Source of the DNA: Konateibacter massiliensis
Lineage (GTDB): Bacteria; Bacillota; Clostridia; Lachnospirales; Lachnospiraceae
DNA: 64,000 nucleotides
NCBI RefSeq assembly: GCF_900184995.1
Contig: NZ_LT860098.1
Coordinates: 776,001-840,000, forward strand
Reading direction: 5' to 3'
The notes below the pieces were generated by a model, which was not told the origin of the DNA, did no database searches, and saw only the letters and a list, made by a program, of their open reading frames with translations. The position numbers and the translations under genes are program-made. Each line of letters starts with the position of its first letter. Within the stretch, counting starts at the first letter, position 1. Positions 8,771 to 18,819 of this stretch are shown here, piece after piece.

Positions 8771-9928
8771 CTACTGTAAGTCTGCTTCTGTATAGTAACC
8801 GGAGTCAATTAATAATTCTTTATAATTGTCTTTATCTGCAAATACTGGCTCGCAAAGGTAGCTTGGGATAATTCCTGTGCCGTTGTCATAAGACTCTGTA
8901 TCATTAACCGGTGCTGTACTTCCTGTCATGACTGCATCTACCATCTTAACAACCTGTGTAGCTAAATCACGAGTATCTTTGAAGATTGACATAGACTGTT
9001 TTCCAGCAATCATATTCTTTACGTTTGCCATATCGCAATCCTGACCGGTAATAACAGGCCATTCACCTGTGTAGTTTGCATCGAGTGCATTTTCTACACC
9101 AAGAGCAGTTGAGTCATTGGAGCAAAGTACTACGTCTAATTTGGTTCCGTCTGCATAGTAAGAAGAAAGAATTGCTTCCATTCTTGACTGTGCTGTCTCA
9201 GTTGACCAGTTTGCTGTTGCAACATCAGCAAAATCCTTGGAGCCGGATTTAACAACTAATTTACCTGCTTCGATATAAGGATTTAATACATCCATAGCTC
9301 CGCCATAGAAGTAGTTTGCATTGTTATCTCCTGGGTCACCTGTAAAGATTTCCATATTGAACGGACCTGCTGCATTGTCAAGATCAAGAGCATCCACAAT
9401 GTATTCGCCCTGCTTTGTTCCTACCATATAGTTATCAAAAGTTGCATAGTAGCTTACTGCATCAGAGTTCATAATCAGACGGTCATAAGCGATAACAGGA
9501 ATATTTGCGTCCTTTGCAGCCTGTAACGGTGTTCCAAGGGAATTTCCGTCAATAGATGCAACTACTAACAGCTTACAGCCGTTTGAAATCATATTTTCAA
9601 TCTGGGAAACCTGTGTTGCCACGTCGTTACTTGCATACTGAAGGTCAACCTCATAGCCTGCTGCTTCCAGCTGTGCCTTCATGTTCTCGCCATCCTGATT
9701 CCATCTCTGTAAATCCTTGGTTGGCATTGCTACACCTACTAATCCACCTGCTGCCGCTGTATCAGTTGCTGCATCAGTTGTGTCTTTCGTATCCGTCGCT
9801 GTGTCTTGAGTCGTTGTTTCCGTTTGGGTTGAGGATGTCGTCTCTGTAGTTGAGCTGCTTCCGCAACCTGCAAGCATAACGCCTGTTAATGCTGTTGCAA
9901 GAATAACACTGAGTAATCTTTTTTTCAT
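8771..9928 (-). CDS. Sugar-binding lipoprotein of the ABC transporter (ChvE type)
   Basis: A 385-residue lipoprotein. The signal peptide ends in lipobox LAGC (C22), followed by a Ser/Thr-rich linker to about residue 60, then a type I periplasmic-binding fold resembling ChvE/MglB/XylF (motifs ASNDVATQVSQIENMI and VIAYDRLI). It captures the substrate outside the membrane for the transporter encoded by the next two genes. The sequence suggests a multiple monosaccharide system (glucose, galactose, arabinose or xylose) but does not fix the sugar. It is separated from the upstream regulatory genes by a terminator-like hairpin and about 190 bases, so it may be the target promoter of the YesN-type regulator. 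Confidence 0.92.
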   Translation of the reverse strand: MKKRLLSVILATALTGVMLAGCGSSSTTETTSSTQTETTTQDTATDTKDTTDAATDTAAAGGLVGVAMPTKDLQRWNQDGENMKAQLEAAGYEVDLQYASNDVATQVSQIENMISNGCKLLVVASIDGNSLGTPLQAAKDANIPVIAYDRLIMNSDAVSYYATFDNYMVGTKQGEYIVDALDLDNAAGPFNMEIFTGDPGDNNANYFYGGAMDVLNPYIEAGKLVVKSGSKDFADVATANWSTETAQSRMEAILSSYYADGTKLDVVLCSNDSTALGVENALDANYTGEWPVITGQDCDMANVKNMIAGKQSMSIFKDTRDLATQVVKMVDAVMTGSTAPVNDTESYDNGTGIIPSYLCEPVFADKDNYKELLIDSGYYTEADLQ

Positions 9929-10063
9929 GCTAAAAATACCTCCCTAAGTAATGTTGCTTAGTAACCCGGATACCCCTCCGTTGTTACGTTATCTGCTACA
10001 CTTAGACTATATCATGTTCATACTAGCACTTACTTGCCACCTTCTATATATTTTTAACTGGAC

Positions 10064-10100
10064 AAAAGGATAGCACTTTTTCATTTTGTGCTATCCTTTT
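10064..10100. terminator. Terminator downstream of the second binding protein
   Basis: A 13-bp perfect stem AAAAGGATAGCAC / GTGCTATCCTTTT, with A/T-rich edges on both strands. It separates the regulatory operon from the transport operon. Confidence 0.85.
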
Positions 10101-10115
10101 GCAAAAATTTCCTGT

Positions 10116-11171
10116 TTAATTTTGTTCTAATTCCGTATTCTCCTCATCCGGAATATTTAAGTAGACGTCCTCCCCTAAGTGAAAGCCCGAATCAATGATG
10201 ACTTCATCCATATTTTCTGCTGTCACCGCAATCGGCTCAAGCTTTATGTACGGCACTTCATATTTGTTGTCACTGATCGTATCAGTAGTTCCAATCTCCT
10301 CCGATTTCGCGAGCATTACCGCATATTCTGCCGCCGCCTTTGCAAGCTTTTCCACAGGCTTATACACCGTCATAAGCTGAACTCCCTCAACAATTCTTTG
10401 GCACGCATCTAAATCGGCATCTTGCCCAACCACCGGTATCGTTCCTGCGAGGCGCCGCTCCGAGAGATAACGCACCGCCTGACCTGCAAGACTATCGTTT
10501 CCGCACATAATTCCCCCTATCGTGCTTGCCACCTGATAGTTACTGCTTAAATAGGAATAGACAAGCTCCGGCTTCCAGCCCTCTGCATTCATGACATCTG
10601 CCACCTCTATGCCGTTTTGCTTCATCACCTTTTGAAAACCTTCTTCAACAAATGCCACATTTGTGTCCGTCGTAGGACCACACATCATAAGCAGTGGCTT
10701 ATCCTTATCCATTGACCCCGCAAGAGCCTCTGCCATCAGCTCTCCAACCCTCTCATTGTCAAAGGATATATACAGATCAACATCTGCCTCCGATATCAGT
10801 CTGTCGTAGGCGAGCACCTTAATCCCTGCTTTTTTTGCCTCACGCACAACATCCGTAATTTCCCCCGAATCAATTGCCACGATAACAATCACATCTACCT
10901 GCTTATCAATAAAGTATTGTATTTGCGAAACCTGGGTCTCTAAATTCCCGTTTGCATTCTGTACGTTTACTTCAGCACCCAGCTCCTTTGCCGTTGTCAC
11001 AAACACGTCCCTGTCTCTTTCCCAACGCTCTATCACGAAAGAATCAAAGCACATTCCAATTTCTATCTTGTCATCCTTTGCATTGCTGCTCTGCGCACCC
11101 GTCTCCTTCTGGCACCCTGCCAGCATGGCGACCACACACAAAACAACGATGGACATCACTGTCCTTTTCAT
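10116..11171 (-). CDS. Second sugar-binding lipoprotein, RbsB/XylF family
   Basis: A 351-residue lipoprotein with lipobox LAGC (C20) and a type I binding-protein fold. It shares the NLETQVSQIQYFI and KVLAYDRLIS blocks with the neighbouring ChvE-type protein. The gene lies four bases after the response-regulator gene and before a terminator, so it belongs to the regulatory operon rather than the transport operon. It may be a second ligand-capture protein for the transporter, or a soluble partner in sensing. The last 20 residues are acidic, which is unusual but of unknown meaning. Confidence 0.88.
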   Translation of the reverse strand: MKRTVMSIVVLCVVAMLAGCQKETGAQSSNAKDDKIEIGMCFDSFVIERWERDRDVFVTTAKELGAEVNVQNANGNLETQVSQIQYFIDKQVDVIVIVAIDSGEITDVVREAKKAGIKVLAYDRLISEADVDLYISFDNERVGELMAEALAGSMDKDKPLLMMCGPTTDTNVAFVEEGFQKVMKQNGIEVADVMNAEGWKPELVYSYLSSNYQVASTIGGIMCGNDSLAGQAVRYLSERRLAGTIPVVGQDADLDACQRIVEGVQLMTVYKPVEKLAKAAAEYAVMLAKSEEIGTTDTISDNKYEVPYIKLEPIAVTAENMDEVIIDSGFHLGEDVYLNIPDEENTELEQN

Positions 11172-11175
11172 ACTC

Positions 11176-12771
11176 CTACCCCCTTCCCTCCTTGTATTCT
11201 GTCGGTGTCACTCCAATGTTTTTCTTAAATATTCTGCTGAAATAATTCGGGTCTGCATAACCGATGCGAAGTCCGATTTCCTTCATACTCATATCCGTAT
11301 TATTCAGAAGTTCCTTCGCCTTATTCATCCTTATATTTGTCACATACTTAACAAAATTTTCTCCTGTCTCCTCCTTAAAAAGCTTGCTGAAATAATAGGG
11401 ACTTATGTCAACCTCCTTGGACACCTCGTCCAACGAAATATCCTTATGATACTGCTTCTCAATATATTCCTTCGCCTTGTCAATGATGGTGCTTGAGGTT
11501 TCCTGCTTCTTCCCTTTTACATTCTGGCAAGCCTCCCATGTTTTTTCCAAAAACCAGCGTCTTATTTCATCGTTTCCTTGCATTTGATTTAAAACTTCCA
11601 GATATTCTGACCTTGATCGGAATTTATAAACCATACCGCCGCTCTCATAGGCAATGTGCTCCGACCATAGCACAAATTCTAAGGCTTTGAGCTTAATATC
11701 ATCCCTATATTCTCCGTGTTTTTCCTGCATCCAGTCAAAAAACTTCTTAGCAATCTCATTGCCCTCCGCCACATCGCCGCGTCCCACGGCATCAAAAAGT
11801 TTTTTCTCAAGCTCAATTGGATAATCTTCCTCATAATCACAGCCCAACGGCAAATCCTCCACATGCGCCACACTTCCTCTCGCATGTAGCAGCGCCGTAA
11901 GAGCCTCGTTGTAGGATTCCACTGCTTGATTTATATTTTTGACGGAGCCAATTCCAATCCGAAACTGTAAATCCATTCGGCTTTTTAGCTTTCTCGCAAG
12001 CTGTCTTGCCTTCTCAATCAATTCAATTCTGGCATCATAGTCCATGAGCTTCTCATCATACGGTATCAAAACAGCAATCTTATTTGCCATGACAGGACCG
12101 ATGATGCCCGGAAAATAATCCTTGATGCTGTCACGGATATCCCGATAATTGGATTGAATTCGAATACCGCTACCCACCGCATTTGTCATATGATTGTTTT
12201 CCTGATTTTCTCCACACACAAGCGAAAGCATGTAACCGTAATCCACATTGATGCCAAGCAATTGTTTATAATTCTCAACATCTTCCTCAAAATGCTCCTG
12301 AAATAAAATAGAATAAATCAAGCCACTCTCAATAACAGGGACTACATTTTCCAGTTTTTCTCTTATCATCAGGTCATTTCTTCTCTTTTTTCTTTCCTGA
12401 TCAATAATTCCCATTGCCCGTCTTAGAATTTCTACAATTTTATCATGTAAAATCGGCTTATTAATATATTCCATAACACCGAGATTAATTGCTTCTTTCG
12501 CATAATCAAACTTGTCATAGGCACTCACGACAATGAAAATAACCGATGAATTGTGCTTCCTGATTTCCTTCATCGCCTCAATCCCGTTAATCCCCGGCAT
12601 CTGAATGTCCATAAAGGCGATATCGGGCGAGAACGTTTCTGATAATTCGATGACATTTCTTCCTGTTTTTGCGTATTCTACAACACATTCATCTTCAAAA
12701 TTTTTCTCAATGATAAATTTTAATGCATCAATCACAATTCCTTCATCATCCGCCAGCATAATCTTGTACAT
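11176..12771 (-). CDS. YesN-type response regulator (receiver plus AraC helix-turn-helix)
   Basis: A 531-residue protein. The N-terminal receiver has acidic pocket D8/D9, phospho-acceptor D55 (FMDIQMPG) and K108 (NKPI). A central region resembles the degenerate GGDEF-like linker of YesN proteins. The C-terminal AraC/XylS double helix-turn-helix spans about residues 425-525 (ISPYYFSKLFKEETG and ADPNYFSRIFKKNIG). The ATG directly follows the kinase stop codon (TAG-ATG), indicating translational coupling. The likely role is activation of the adjacent sugar transport operon when the kinase and its extracellular sensor detect substrate. Confidence 0.94.
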   Translation of the reverse strand: MYKIMLADDEGIVIDALKFIIEKNFEDECVVEYAKTGRNVIELSETFSPDIAFMDIQMPGINGIEAMKEIRKHNSSVIFIVVSAYDKFDYAKEAINLGVMEYINKPILHDKIVEILRRAMGIIDQERKKRRNDLMIREKLENVVPVIESGLIYSILFQEHFEEDVENYKQLLGINVDYGYMLSLVCGENQENNHMTNAVGSGIRIQSNYRDIRDSIKDYFPGIIGPVMANKIAVLIPYDEKLMDYDARIELIEKARQLARKLKSRMDLQFRIGIGSVKNINQAVESYNEALTALLHARGSVAHVEDLPLGCDYEEDYPIELEKKLFDAVGRGDVAEGNEIAKKFFDWMQEKHGEYRDDIKLKALEFVLWSEHIAYESGGMVYKFRSRSEYLEVLNQMQGNDEIRRWFLEKTWEACQNVKGKKQETSSTIIDKAKEYIEKQYHKDISLDEVSKEVDISPYYFSKLFKEETGENFVKYVTNIRMNKAKELLNNTDMSMKEIGLRIGYADPNYFSRIFKKNIGVTPTEYKEGRG

Positions 12772-14274
12772 CTATTTTTCCCCCTCCGTTATCGGAATAT
12801 AAATCGCAACCTCGGTTCCCATATTTTCTCCAACACTTGTAATTTCCATTACATCCTGCTTTGAGTAAAACAGTCTGAGTCTGTTTATTACATTGTCAAG
12901 TCCCACGCCGTTTGAATCCTCTGAAATATCCTTTTCCTTCAGCTTACTGCTCATCACTTTTTCAATCAGCTCCTGACTCATGCCGATGCCGTTATCTCTC
13001 ACGCTGATGCAGACATGATCCTCTTCCCGAAACACAAGAAGTTCAATCACGCCCTCCCAGTCGATATCTCTGATTCCATACTGAATACTATTTTCCACAA
13101 TCGGCTGCAGCAGCATGCTCGGCAGCCTTACATTTAAGTATCGTTCATCAATATTCTTCACAAACTTAATCTCACCGGAAAAGCGCACATTCAAAATATA
13201 AATATAGCTGTCCACCAGATCAATTTCTTCTCTGAGGGTAACGGATTCCTTGTTATTTTTTACGTTGTATCGGAAAAAATCTGCCATATTCTGAATATAG
13301 CGGTAGGTTTTATCCGCCCCTTCCATCATAGCAAGCTGTGCCCCCGCATTCAGCGTATTAAACAAAAAATGAGGATTAATCTGTGCCTGAAGATAACGAA
13401 GCCTTGCATCCTTTAAATGATTCTCCATCATCAGCTCTTTTTCCTTCATGGAAATTTCCAGCTCCATGCTTTTCTTAATCTGCTCAATATAATTTTGAAT
13501 GCTTAATACCATTTGGTTAAACGCCTTTGTTACAACCTCTATCTCATCTCTTGATTCAACCTCCACAACCGGAATATCAAAATGCCCCTTTGCCACGAGA
13601 TTTGCCGCCTCCGAAAGCTTGACAATCGGATTAATCATCTCCCTCGTAAAAAGAATAATCAGGATAATATTGGCTATTGCAATTACAATTAAAATTCCCA
13701 TGCTCAAAACCTCTGAATATTTTAAGGAGGACAAAAGCAACTGGTAATTTCCTGTATTTTCCTTAAACTGTTCGTTATTTAGGCTGTAAATATAGGCGTT
13801 GATGTACTGATACATCTCTGCTGCCTCATCGTAGCTTACTCTGTATTTTTCAACATTCCTGCCGCGCTTATACTCAATGGTCTTGTCCGTTATCTCAAGA
13901 TAGCTGAGAGACATATTTTTTATGTTTTTCTCAATTATTTTACTATCATCATTTACGATATCGGAATTCAGCCCATTCATCAGCTTCAAATACTTATCTT
14001 CGTTCCTATAATAAGCTTCCATCGCATCGGAGGTCTTCGTGTTTAAATACTCCTCCATCGATTCCTGAACCTGCTTCAAAATAGACTGAAGTTCATTTAA
14101 GTTAACATTGCTGATATAAACCTTATCAATCTCTGAAATCATTTTATTCATATTCTGGTTCATAATCATATTCACGACTAATAAAATGCAGGAGGTAAAT
14201 AAAAATACTGCAATCAGCTTTGTCTGTATGGAAAACCGGATACCATTCCCTTTACTCTGCCGTCTCTTCGTCAT
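12772..14274 (-). CDS. LytS/YesM-type sensor histidine kinase
   Basis: A 500-residue membrane kinase with TM1 at about residues 18-38, an extracellular helical sensor to about 185, TM2 at about 188-210, then HAMP (about 212-262). The His_kinase domain contains QINPHFLFNTLN with phospho-acceptor H302. The HATPase domain holds N-box and G-box motifs (PIVENSIQYG, DNGIGM, GVGLDNVINRL). Its start overlaps the end of the upstream binding-protein-like gene by 23 bases, and the response regulator follows without a gap. Together they form a three-component sensor. Confidence 0.94.
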   Translation of the reverse strand: MTKRRQSKGNGIRFSIQTKLIAVFLFTSCILLVVNMIMNQNMNKMISEIDKVYISNVNLNELQSILKQVQESMEEYLNTKTSDAMEAYYRNEDKYLKLMNGLNSDIVNDDSKIIEKNIKNMSLSYLEITDKTIEYKRGRNVEKYRVSYDEAAEMYQYINAYIYSLNNEQFKENTGNYQLLLSSLKYSEVLSMGILIVIAIANIILIILFTREMINPIVKLSEAANLVAKGHFDIPVVEVESRDEIEVVTKAFNQMVLSIQNYIEQIKKSMELEISMKEKELMMENHLKDARLRYLQAQINPHFLFNTLNAGAQLAMMEGADKTYRYIQNMADFFRYNVKNNKESVTLREEIDLVDSYIYILNVRFSGEIKFVKNIDERYLNVRLPSMLLQPIVENSIQYGIRDIDWEGVIELLVFREEDHVCISVRDNGIGMSQELIEKVMSSKLKEKDISEDSNGVGLDNVINRLRLFYSKQDVMEITSVGENMGTEVAIYIPITEGEK

Positions 14275-15283
14275 AATTCAAATACTCCCCAACATTTTCT
14301 TTGGTGATAAGGTTAATGTCTGCCGACATATATTCACTGACATGTCCGGTATTGCTGTACTCTTGCAATGCGTCGATACAGTATTCTCCAAGCTCCTTGT
14401 AATCAATGGATATCGTTGAATTGATTACCTCTCTGTCGATTGCGTTTAAAATTGTATCGGAAGTATAACAGCCCATGATATTAACCACACCTACCTTGTT
14501 ATAATCGACCACCGCCTGGTAGGCACTCGTGGTGCTTACCTCGTCAAGGCAGATGATAATGTCAGGCGTTTCCTCCTCATTGATAAAAATATCGCGAACT
14601 GCCTCCTCTGTTCCAAACGTGCTTTTGTTATTAATAGCAAGGGCATTCAGGTGATAGTCCTCATTTCTTTCATCACCTTTCAGTGTATCCCTGATTCCCG
14701 CATAAATAATATTTTGTATCGTATTATCAGAATTGGTATTCATCAGCACTAAGATATTTCCACCTTCCGTCGTCTTCAACACCTGCTCACCATATACCTG
14801 ACCCATGCTGTAACTGTTTACTCCCACAAAGCTCTTGCGTCCACTGTTGGTGCAATCAGATAAAACCGTTATGACCGGAATACCTTTTTCCTCCGCTTCA
14901 CTGATTATATCACGAAGCCCGTTGCTCTCATCTCCCTCAAGGATGACTCCATCAACGTTCGAATCGATTGCGATATCCAGAAGCTGACTCTTTGTGTAGT
15001 TGACTGCCAAGTTCTTACCCGACAGCTCCAAATAGATATTATTCTCCTCCGCTTCCTCCTTCGCACTTTTATAAACTCCCTCCCAAATGGTGTCGGAGCT
15101 ATCATCCGCGATGAAAGCGTAATGCTTTTCATACAGTTTGTATTCCACCTGATTCTGCTGTTTTACCTTTAATGAATTTTGAAAATAGAGCAGACTTCCT
15201 CCGGTTGACATAATTATTACAACAAAGAAGATAACCAGAACCCATATCATTGTTTTATTCGATAAAATATTTCTTTTTTTCAT
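14252..15283 (-). CDS. Membrane-anchored sugar-binding sensor protein (XylFII-like)
   Basis: A type I binding-protein fold with an uncleaved N-terminal membrane helix (about residues 10-32) and no lipobox, unlike the two transport-type binding proteins downstream. ATG at 15283 is preferred because TGGGGT lies just upstream; an in-frame TTG 18 bases earlier lacks a ribosome site. The fixed membrane anchor and the overlapping kinase gene match the layout of XylFII-LytS-YesN systems of solventogenic clostridia, in which the binding protein hands ligand information to the kinase. Equating it with a xylose sensor is inference. Confidence 0.85.
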   Translation of the reverse strand: MKKRNILSNKTMIWVLVIFFVVIIMSTGGSLLYFQNSLKVKQQNQVEYKLYEKHYAFIADDSSDTIWEGVYKSAKEEAEENNIYLELSGKNLAVNYTKSQLLDIAIDSNVDGVILEGDESNGLRDIISEAEEKGIPVITVLSDCTNSGRKSFVGVNSYSMGQVYGEQVLKTTEGGNILVLMNTNSDNTIQNIIYAGIRDTLKGDERNEDYHLNALAINNKSTFGTEEAVRDIFINEEETPDIIICLDEVSTTSAYQAVVDYNKVGVVNIMGCYTSDTILNAIDREVINSTISIDYKELGEYCIDALQEYSNTGHVSEYMSADINLITKENVGEYLNYDEETAE

Positions 15284-15468
15284 GCCTAAACCCCACGTCA
15301 ATCAATTATGCAAATATTTATTTGTGCATCACATACATATTATACAATACTTTAGTAACAATATCTATATTTTTTACTCACTTCAACCAAATACATATGT
15401 TTTCTTCTGTTGTTTTTTGTGGGTTTTGTATAGTTTTGTTGGTCGTGACAAAGCAGACAAGTGCATAT

Positions 15469-15509
15469 TAAAAAGGCTATTCGCCTCTTTCAAGACGATA
15501 GCCTTTTTT
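15469..15509. terminator. Terminator after the TPR/P-loop gene
   Basis: AAAAAGGCTATTCG pairs with CGATAGCCTTTTTT (one mismatch); there are T-runs on both strands. It lies 30 bases after the stop of the minus-strand gene at 15539. Confidence 0.85.
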
Positions 15510-15538
15510 GCATTTACAAATTTTATCTTGTATTACTT

Positions 15539-18172
15539 TTATATGATGTCTTCAAAATCGCTTTCCTGTAAGATGACTCTTTTTTCCTCATCATATCTTC
15601 TCTTCATAATGACATCCTTTAGACGTTTGAATTTCTTCTTATTATTCTGTGCAATTGCCTTATCGATGATGTCCTTTACCTGCTCAATGGTAAGGGCTTC
15701 TTCATCTTTTTGGATATTCCCAAGGCATGTATACAGTGCAAGTATTGCCATATCATCGATAGCGTACATCAATGTCTTTGCATACTCTTTTCCGAATTCA
15801 ACCAGCTCATCATTATTGTATTCCGGCAGCTCTATCCGGTAGGTTATCTGGTTTGCAAAATCTTTATCTCTGCCCAGCACGCCCTCTATTCCGGCTTTTG
15901 TATCCTCCAGGATAAGCATAATCTCTTCATTTGCCTCACGAATGGTTGACATAATATTCTTAATTGCCTTTTCCGTAAGATTTCCGGCTTTTTCAATAAT
16001 TAAAACGCCGCCCTCCATCTTGTCCATCAAGAGCTTCATATCCTTCGTATTAAGGGAATTTGCAGATATCTTTGCAACCTTGGCACTCTTTTTATTCTGT
16101 GCCATCTGAACACCCTTCGCAATTGCCATTCCAAGCGTTGTTTTTCCGGTCTGCTCATTACCGATCAATGCGATATTCCCCGCCTCAAAAGGAATTCCCT
16201 CTTGATTTGCCGCATTCATCGGAGCAAATATTTTATTTAATGACTTTTCTACACCGCGCACAGATAAAAATGCTGCGAAAAGCTCCTGCTGGCTCTTCGT
16301 CAATCCGCCTGGCTGACTTTTCTTACTCTCATCTGCTTGCCTGCTGTCATCCTCTTCGTCCTCCAGCTCATCCTCAATCATAGCTTGAAGATTCTTCGGC
16401 AGGCTGGACGTGATTCTTCCCTCAATTGCCGCAGCGGCGTTATCATCATCCTCCGCTTCATCCAAAACCGGCTGGCCTGATTGTTCTGCAATATTCGAGG
16501 AAACCTCGTTTTCTTCCTGCGCAAGCTCAAGCTCGGCAAGCGTCTGCTCATCCAATCCTACCTCATCTAAATCAAAGTCTTGGTCATCCGCCAAATCTGT
16601 CATTGTTTCTATTGAAGCGTCCTCATTCAAATCGGCTTCCGATTGGCTTGCTTCCTCTAAGTTCACATCCGCTAAATCTGGCTGATTTAAATCTACTTCT
16701 GATTGGCTTGCTTCATCCAAATTTATCTCCGCAATGTCTTCATTACTCAAACTTATACCATCTAAATCAATCTCTTCCAGCCCGATATCTCTCGTGCTCA
16801 AGTCATCCGGCTCATTTTCCAGCGTAGCTGCAACCTGTGCCAGTGCCGCATCCTCTTCAAGAAAGCTCGCTTCCAGTGCCGCTACAATTTCATCACCGTT
16901 TGCCTTCATCTCTTCCTCAGATATGATAAGAGCAAGCTTTGCCATAATATTTTCCGCTTTTTGAAGCGCTTTGCCCTTTGTCTCGTTCAGACGCTTTAAT
17001 TCCGCTTCCTTGATTGCTACTTCCGCCGCAGATTTCATCTTCTCCCATTCATTCAAAACATCCTCGATTTTCATCTGACCCGTAATCTGTTTTTCCAGAA
17101 TGTTTGCCTCCGGCATATAAAGACTTATCTGTCCGTCATTTTCCTGCGCAAGTATTCTGTCGAAGCTCACCTTCTCATCCGGTGCATCTTTGGAAATCTC
17201 CATCTCACCCGGCATTTCAACCTGTAAAGTCTCCGGCACTATCTCATTTTTCTCAAGCTCTTCATCAAATTTCAAATCAAGAATCTGGCTGTCTTCCACC
17301 AATCTTCTGATATTTTCCATCGTCGTGTCAACAGCTTCCTTCTCTGTTGCACTCATAATCTGTTCCATGCTCTTTGCAAGCTCCGCCTGCAAATTGATGG
17401 TATCATATTTTCCAAGGTTAACCGGCTTTATTTTAATGTCATCCGGGTCTACCTCCTCAGAAAACATCTCCTCTGTAATTACTTCCAACCGGGAAGTGTC
17501 CAAAAAGGCACTATCGTCCTCTTCATCCTCGTCGAAGAATTCGGTTTCTTCCTCCTTGACATCATTTCTGTGCTCATACTTCTCCTGCTGCTCCGACGTC
17601 AACGGGCGGTAAAGCATCTTCAGCTCCATTGCCTTTTCTACATACTTGCCCTCACTAAACCAGAGAATAATCTCATCGCACTCTTCGATGCACCTAGAGC
17701 CCATTCCTGCTTCGTGATACAGATGAGCCAGCTCATAAGCCCATTCCTCGTGATATTCTCTCTCCTTAAATGCCTCCATAATAGGAATCAGTTCCTCCGC
17801 AGAAGCACCCTTCGCTTTATAAATCTTGTATTTTAAAATATCAGCCGCAATATCTCCCGGTGATAAATGCACAAATTCTCGGTAGTAATCAATTGCTTCC
17901 TCATAATCTTCCATCTTGATTGCGAGCTCTGCGAGCTTGTATACCATCATTCTTCCGATTGGCGAACGGTCATAAGCCATCAACAAAAGTTCATGGCTCT
18001 CTTCGTATTTTCCGTTTTTCTCATAAATATCGCTTACGGTACAAAGCATGGAAACATTTTTTACTCGTCTCCAGTCAATCGTATCTGCAAGTTTCATTGC
18101 AGCTTCAAAATTTCCCTCATTCACAAGCTTTCTGATTTGATCCGCTTTTATTCTGTATTCATACTTGTCCAT
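15539..18172 (-). CDS. Large TPR protein with acidic repeat region and C-terminal P-loop ATPase domain
   Basis: An 877-residue cytoplasmic protein. TPR-like helical pairs occupy about residues 1-170. A long acidic, low-complexity segment (about 175-630) includes near-duplicate units such as EINLDEASQSEVDLN and DVNLEEASQSEADLN. A C-terminal ATPase-like domain carries Walker A GNEQTGKTT (about 670) and Walker B-like GGVLIIEKAG, resembling AAA-type NTPases. ATG at 18172 is chosen because GAGGTGG lies seven bases upstream; a TTG two codons earlier would overlap that site. It looks like a lineage-specific scaffold or motor protein. Function is not assignable. It is monocistronic between its own promoter and terminator. 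Confidence 0.8.
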   Translation of the reverse strand: MDKYEYRIKADQIRKLVNEGNFEAAMKLADTIDWRRVKNVSMLCTVSDIYEKNGKYEESHELLLMAYDRSPIGRMMVYKLAELAIKMEDYEEAIDYYREFVHLSPGDIAADILKYKIYKAKGASAEELIPIMEAFKEREYHEEWAYELAHLYHEAGMGSRCIEECDEIILWFSEGKYVEKAMELKMLYRPLTSEQQEKYEHRNDVKEEETEFFDEDEEDDSAFLDTSRLEVITEEMFSEEVDPDDIKIKPVNLGKYDTINLQAELAKSMEQIMSATEKEAVDTTMENIRRLVEDSQILDLKFDEELEKNEIVPETLQVEMPGEMEISKDAPDEKVSFDRILAQENDGQISLYMPEANILEKQITGQMKIEDVLNEWEKMKSAAEVAIKEAELKRLNETKGKALQKAENIMAKLALIISEEEMKANGDEIVAALEASFLEEDAALAQVAATLENEPDDLSTRDIGLEEIDLDGISLSNEDIAEINLDEASQSEVDLNQPDLADVNLEEASQSEADLNEDASIETMTDLADDQDFDLDEVGLDEQTLAELELAQEENEVSSNIAEQSGQPVLDEAEDDDNAAAAIEGRITSSLPKNLQAMIEDELEDEEDDSRQADESKKSQPGGLTKSQQELFAAFLSVRGVEKSLNKIFAPMNAANQEGIPFEAGNIALIGNEQTGKTTLGMAIAKGVQMAQNKKSAKVAKISANSLNTKDMKLLMDKMEGGVLIIEKAGNLTEKAIKNIMSTIREANEEIMLILEDTKAGIEGVLGRDKDFANQITYRIELPEYNNDELVEFGKEYAKTLMYAIDDMAILALYTCLGNIQKDEEALTIEQVKDIIDKAIAQNNKKKFKRLKDVIMKRRYDEEKRVILQESDFEDII

Positions 18173-18217
18173 TACCAATCCACCTCTGCCATTGTCCGCA
18201 CAATGTTTTTTGTCGCC

Positions 18218-18258
18218 TACACTGTATTTAGTGTATCATATGGGTATTATCTTGTCAA
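18218..18258 (-). promoter_or_regulatory. Promoter with palindromic -10 region for the TPR/P-loop gene
   Basis: -35 TTGACA (18253-18258), 17-base spacer, -10 TACACT (18230-18235). The -10 forms one arm of a perfect inverted repeat, TACACT-GTATTT-AGTGTA (18218-18235), suggesting a repressor site. The regulator is unknown. Confidence 0.65.
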
Positions 18259-18301
18259 AAAAAAGCTAAAATATACGCGATAAAAAACGAATGTACACAG
18301 C

Positions 18302-18342
18302 AAAAGAGAATTTATGCCAAACATAACATAAACTCTCTTTTG
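18302..18342. terminator. Terminator closing the 18.3-19.0 kb transcript
   Basis: An imperfect hairpin between AAAAGAGAATTTATG and CATAAACTCTCTTTT. T-runs flank it on both strands. On the minus strand it lies about 640 bases after the promoter at 18981-19009. Confidence 0.65.
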
Positions 18343-18819
18343 TGATTTGATTCTATTCAATTGTTTTTATTTCAATTACTTTTCATTTCATTATTGTTTT
18401 TCATTAATCGGAGGCTTCTTTTGTGATTTACGCCTGTGTATATTGATATACTATGTATTTCCCATTTCATCAATTATTGACAGTTGCAATCTGATATTTC
18501 AAATGTCTTTCACAGTACATTTTCAATGCTTTCACAAATACATTTTCTAGAATTATTCATTAATTTGAATTCTTGAATTCTTTGCCAAGATTTCTCGTCT
18601 CTCAACTTGAATTCTCAATTCGCATTAACTAATATTTTCTATGAATCTATCTGCTTTCACACTTTTATAAAATGTTTCTTTACACATTCTATAAAACTAT
18701 CAGACTCTTTTCGTGACTTCCTTCAATATGTGGGTTTTCTGATCACTCGTATATATCTCCGGTTTCTTCTCTCCGATTCATTTCTCATTTGTTTTTTTCC
18801 GGAATTCTCTATATTTAAA

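Noticed and set aside
16060..17612. Several long Ser/Pro-rich frames on the plus strand
   Set aside because: They arise opposite the acidic low-complexity region of the TPR/P-loop gene; no ribosome sites or promoters.
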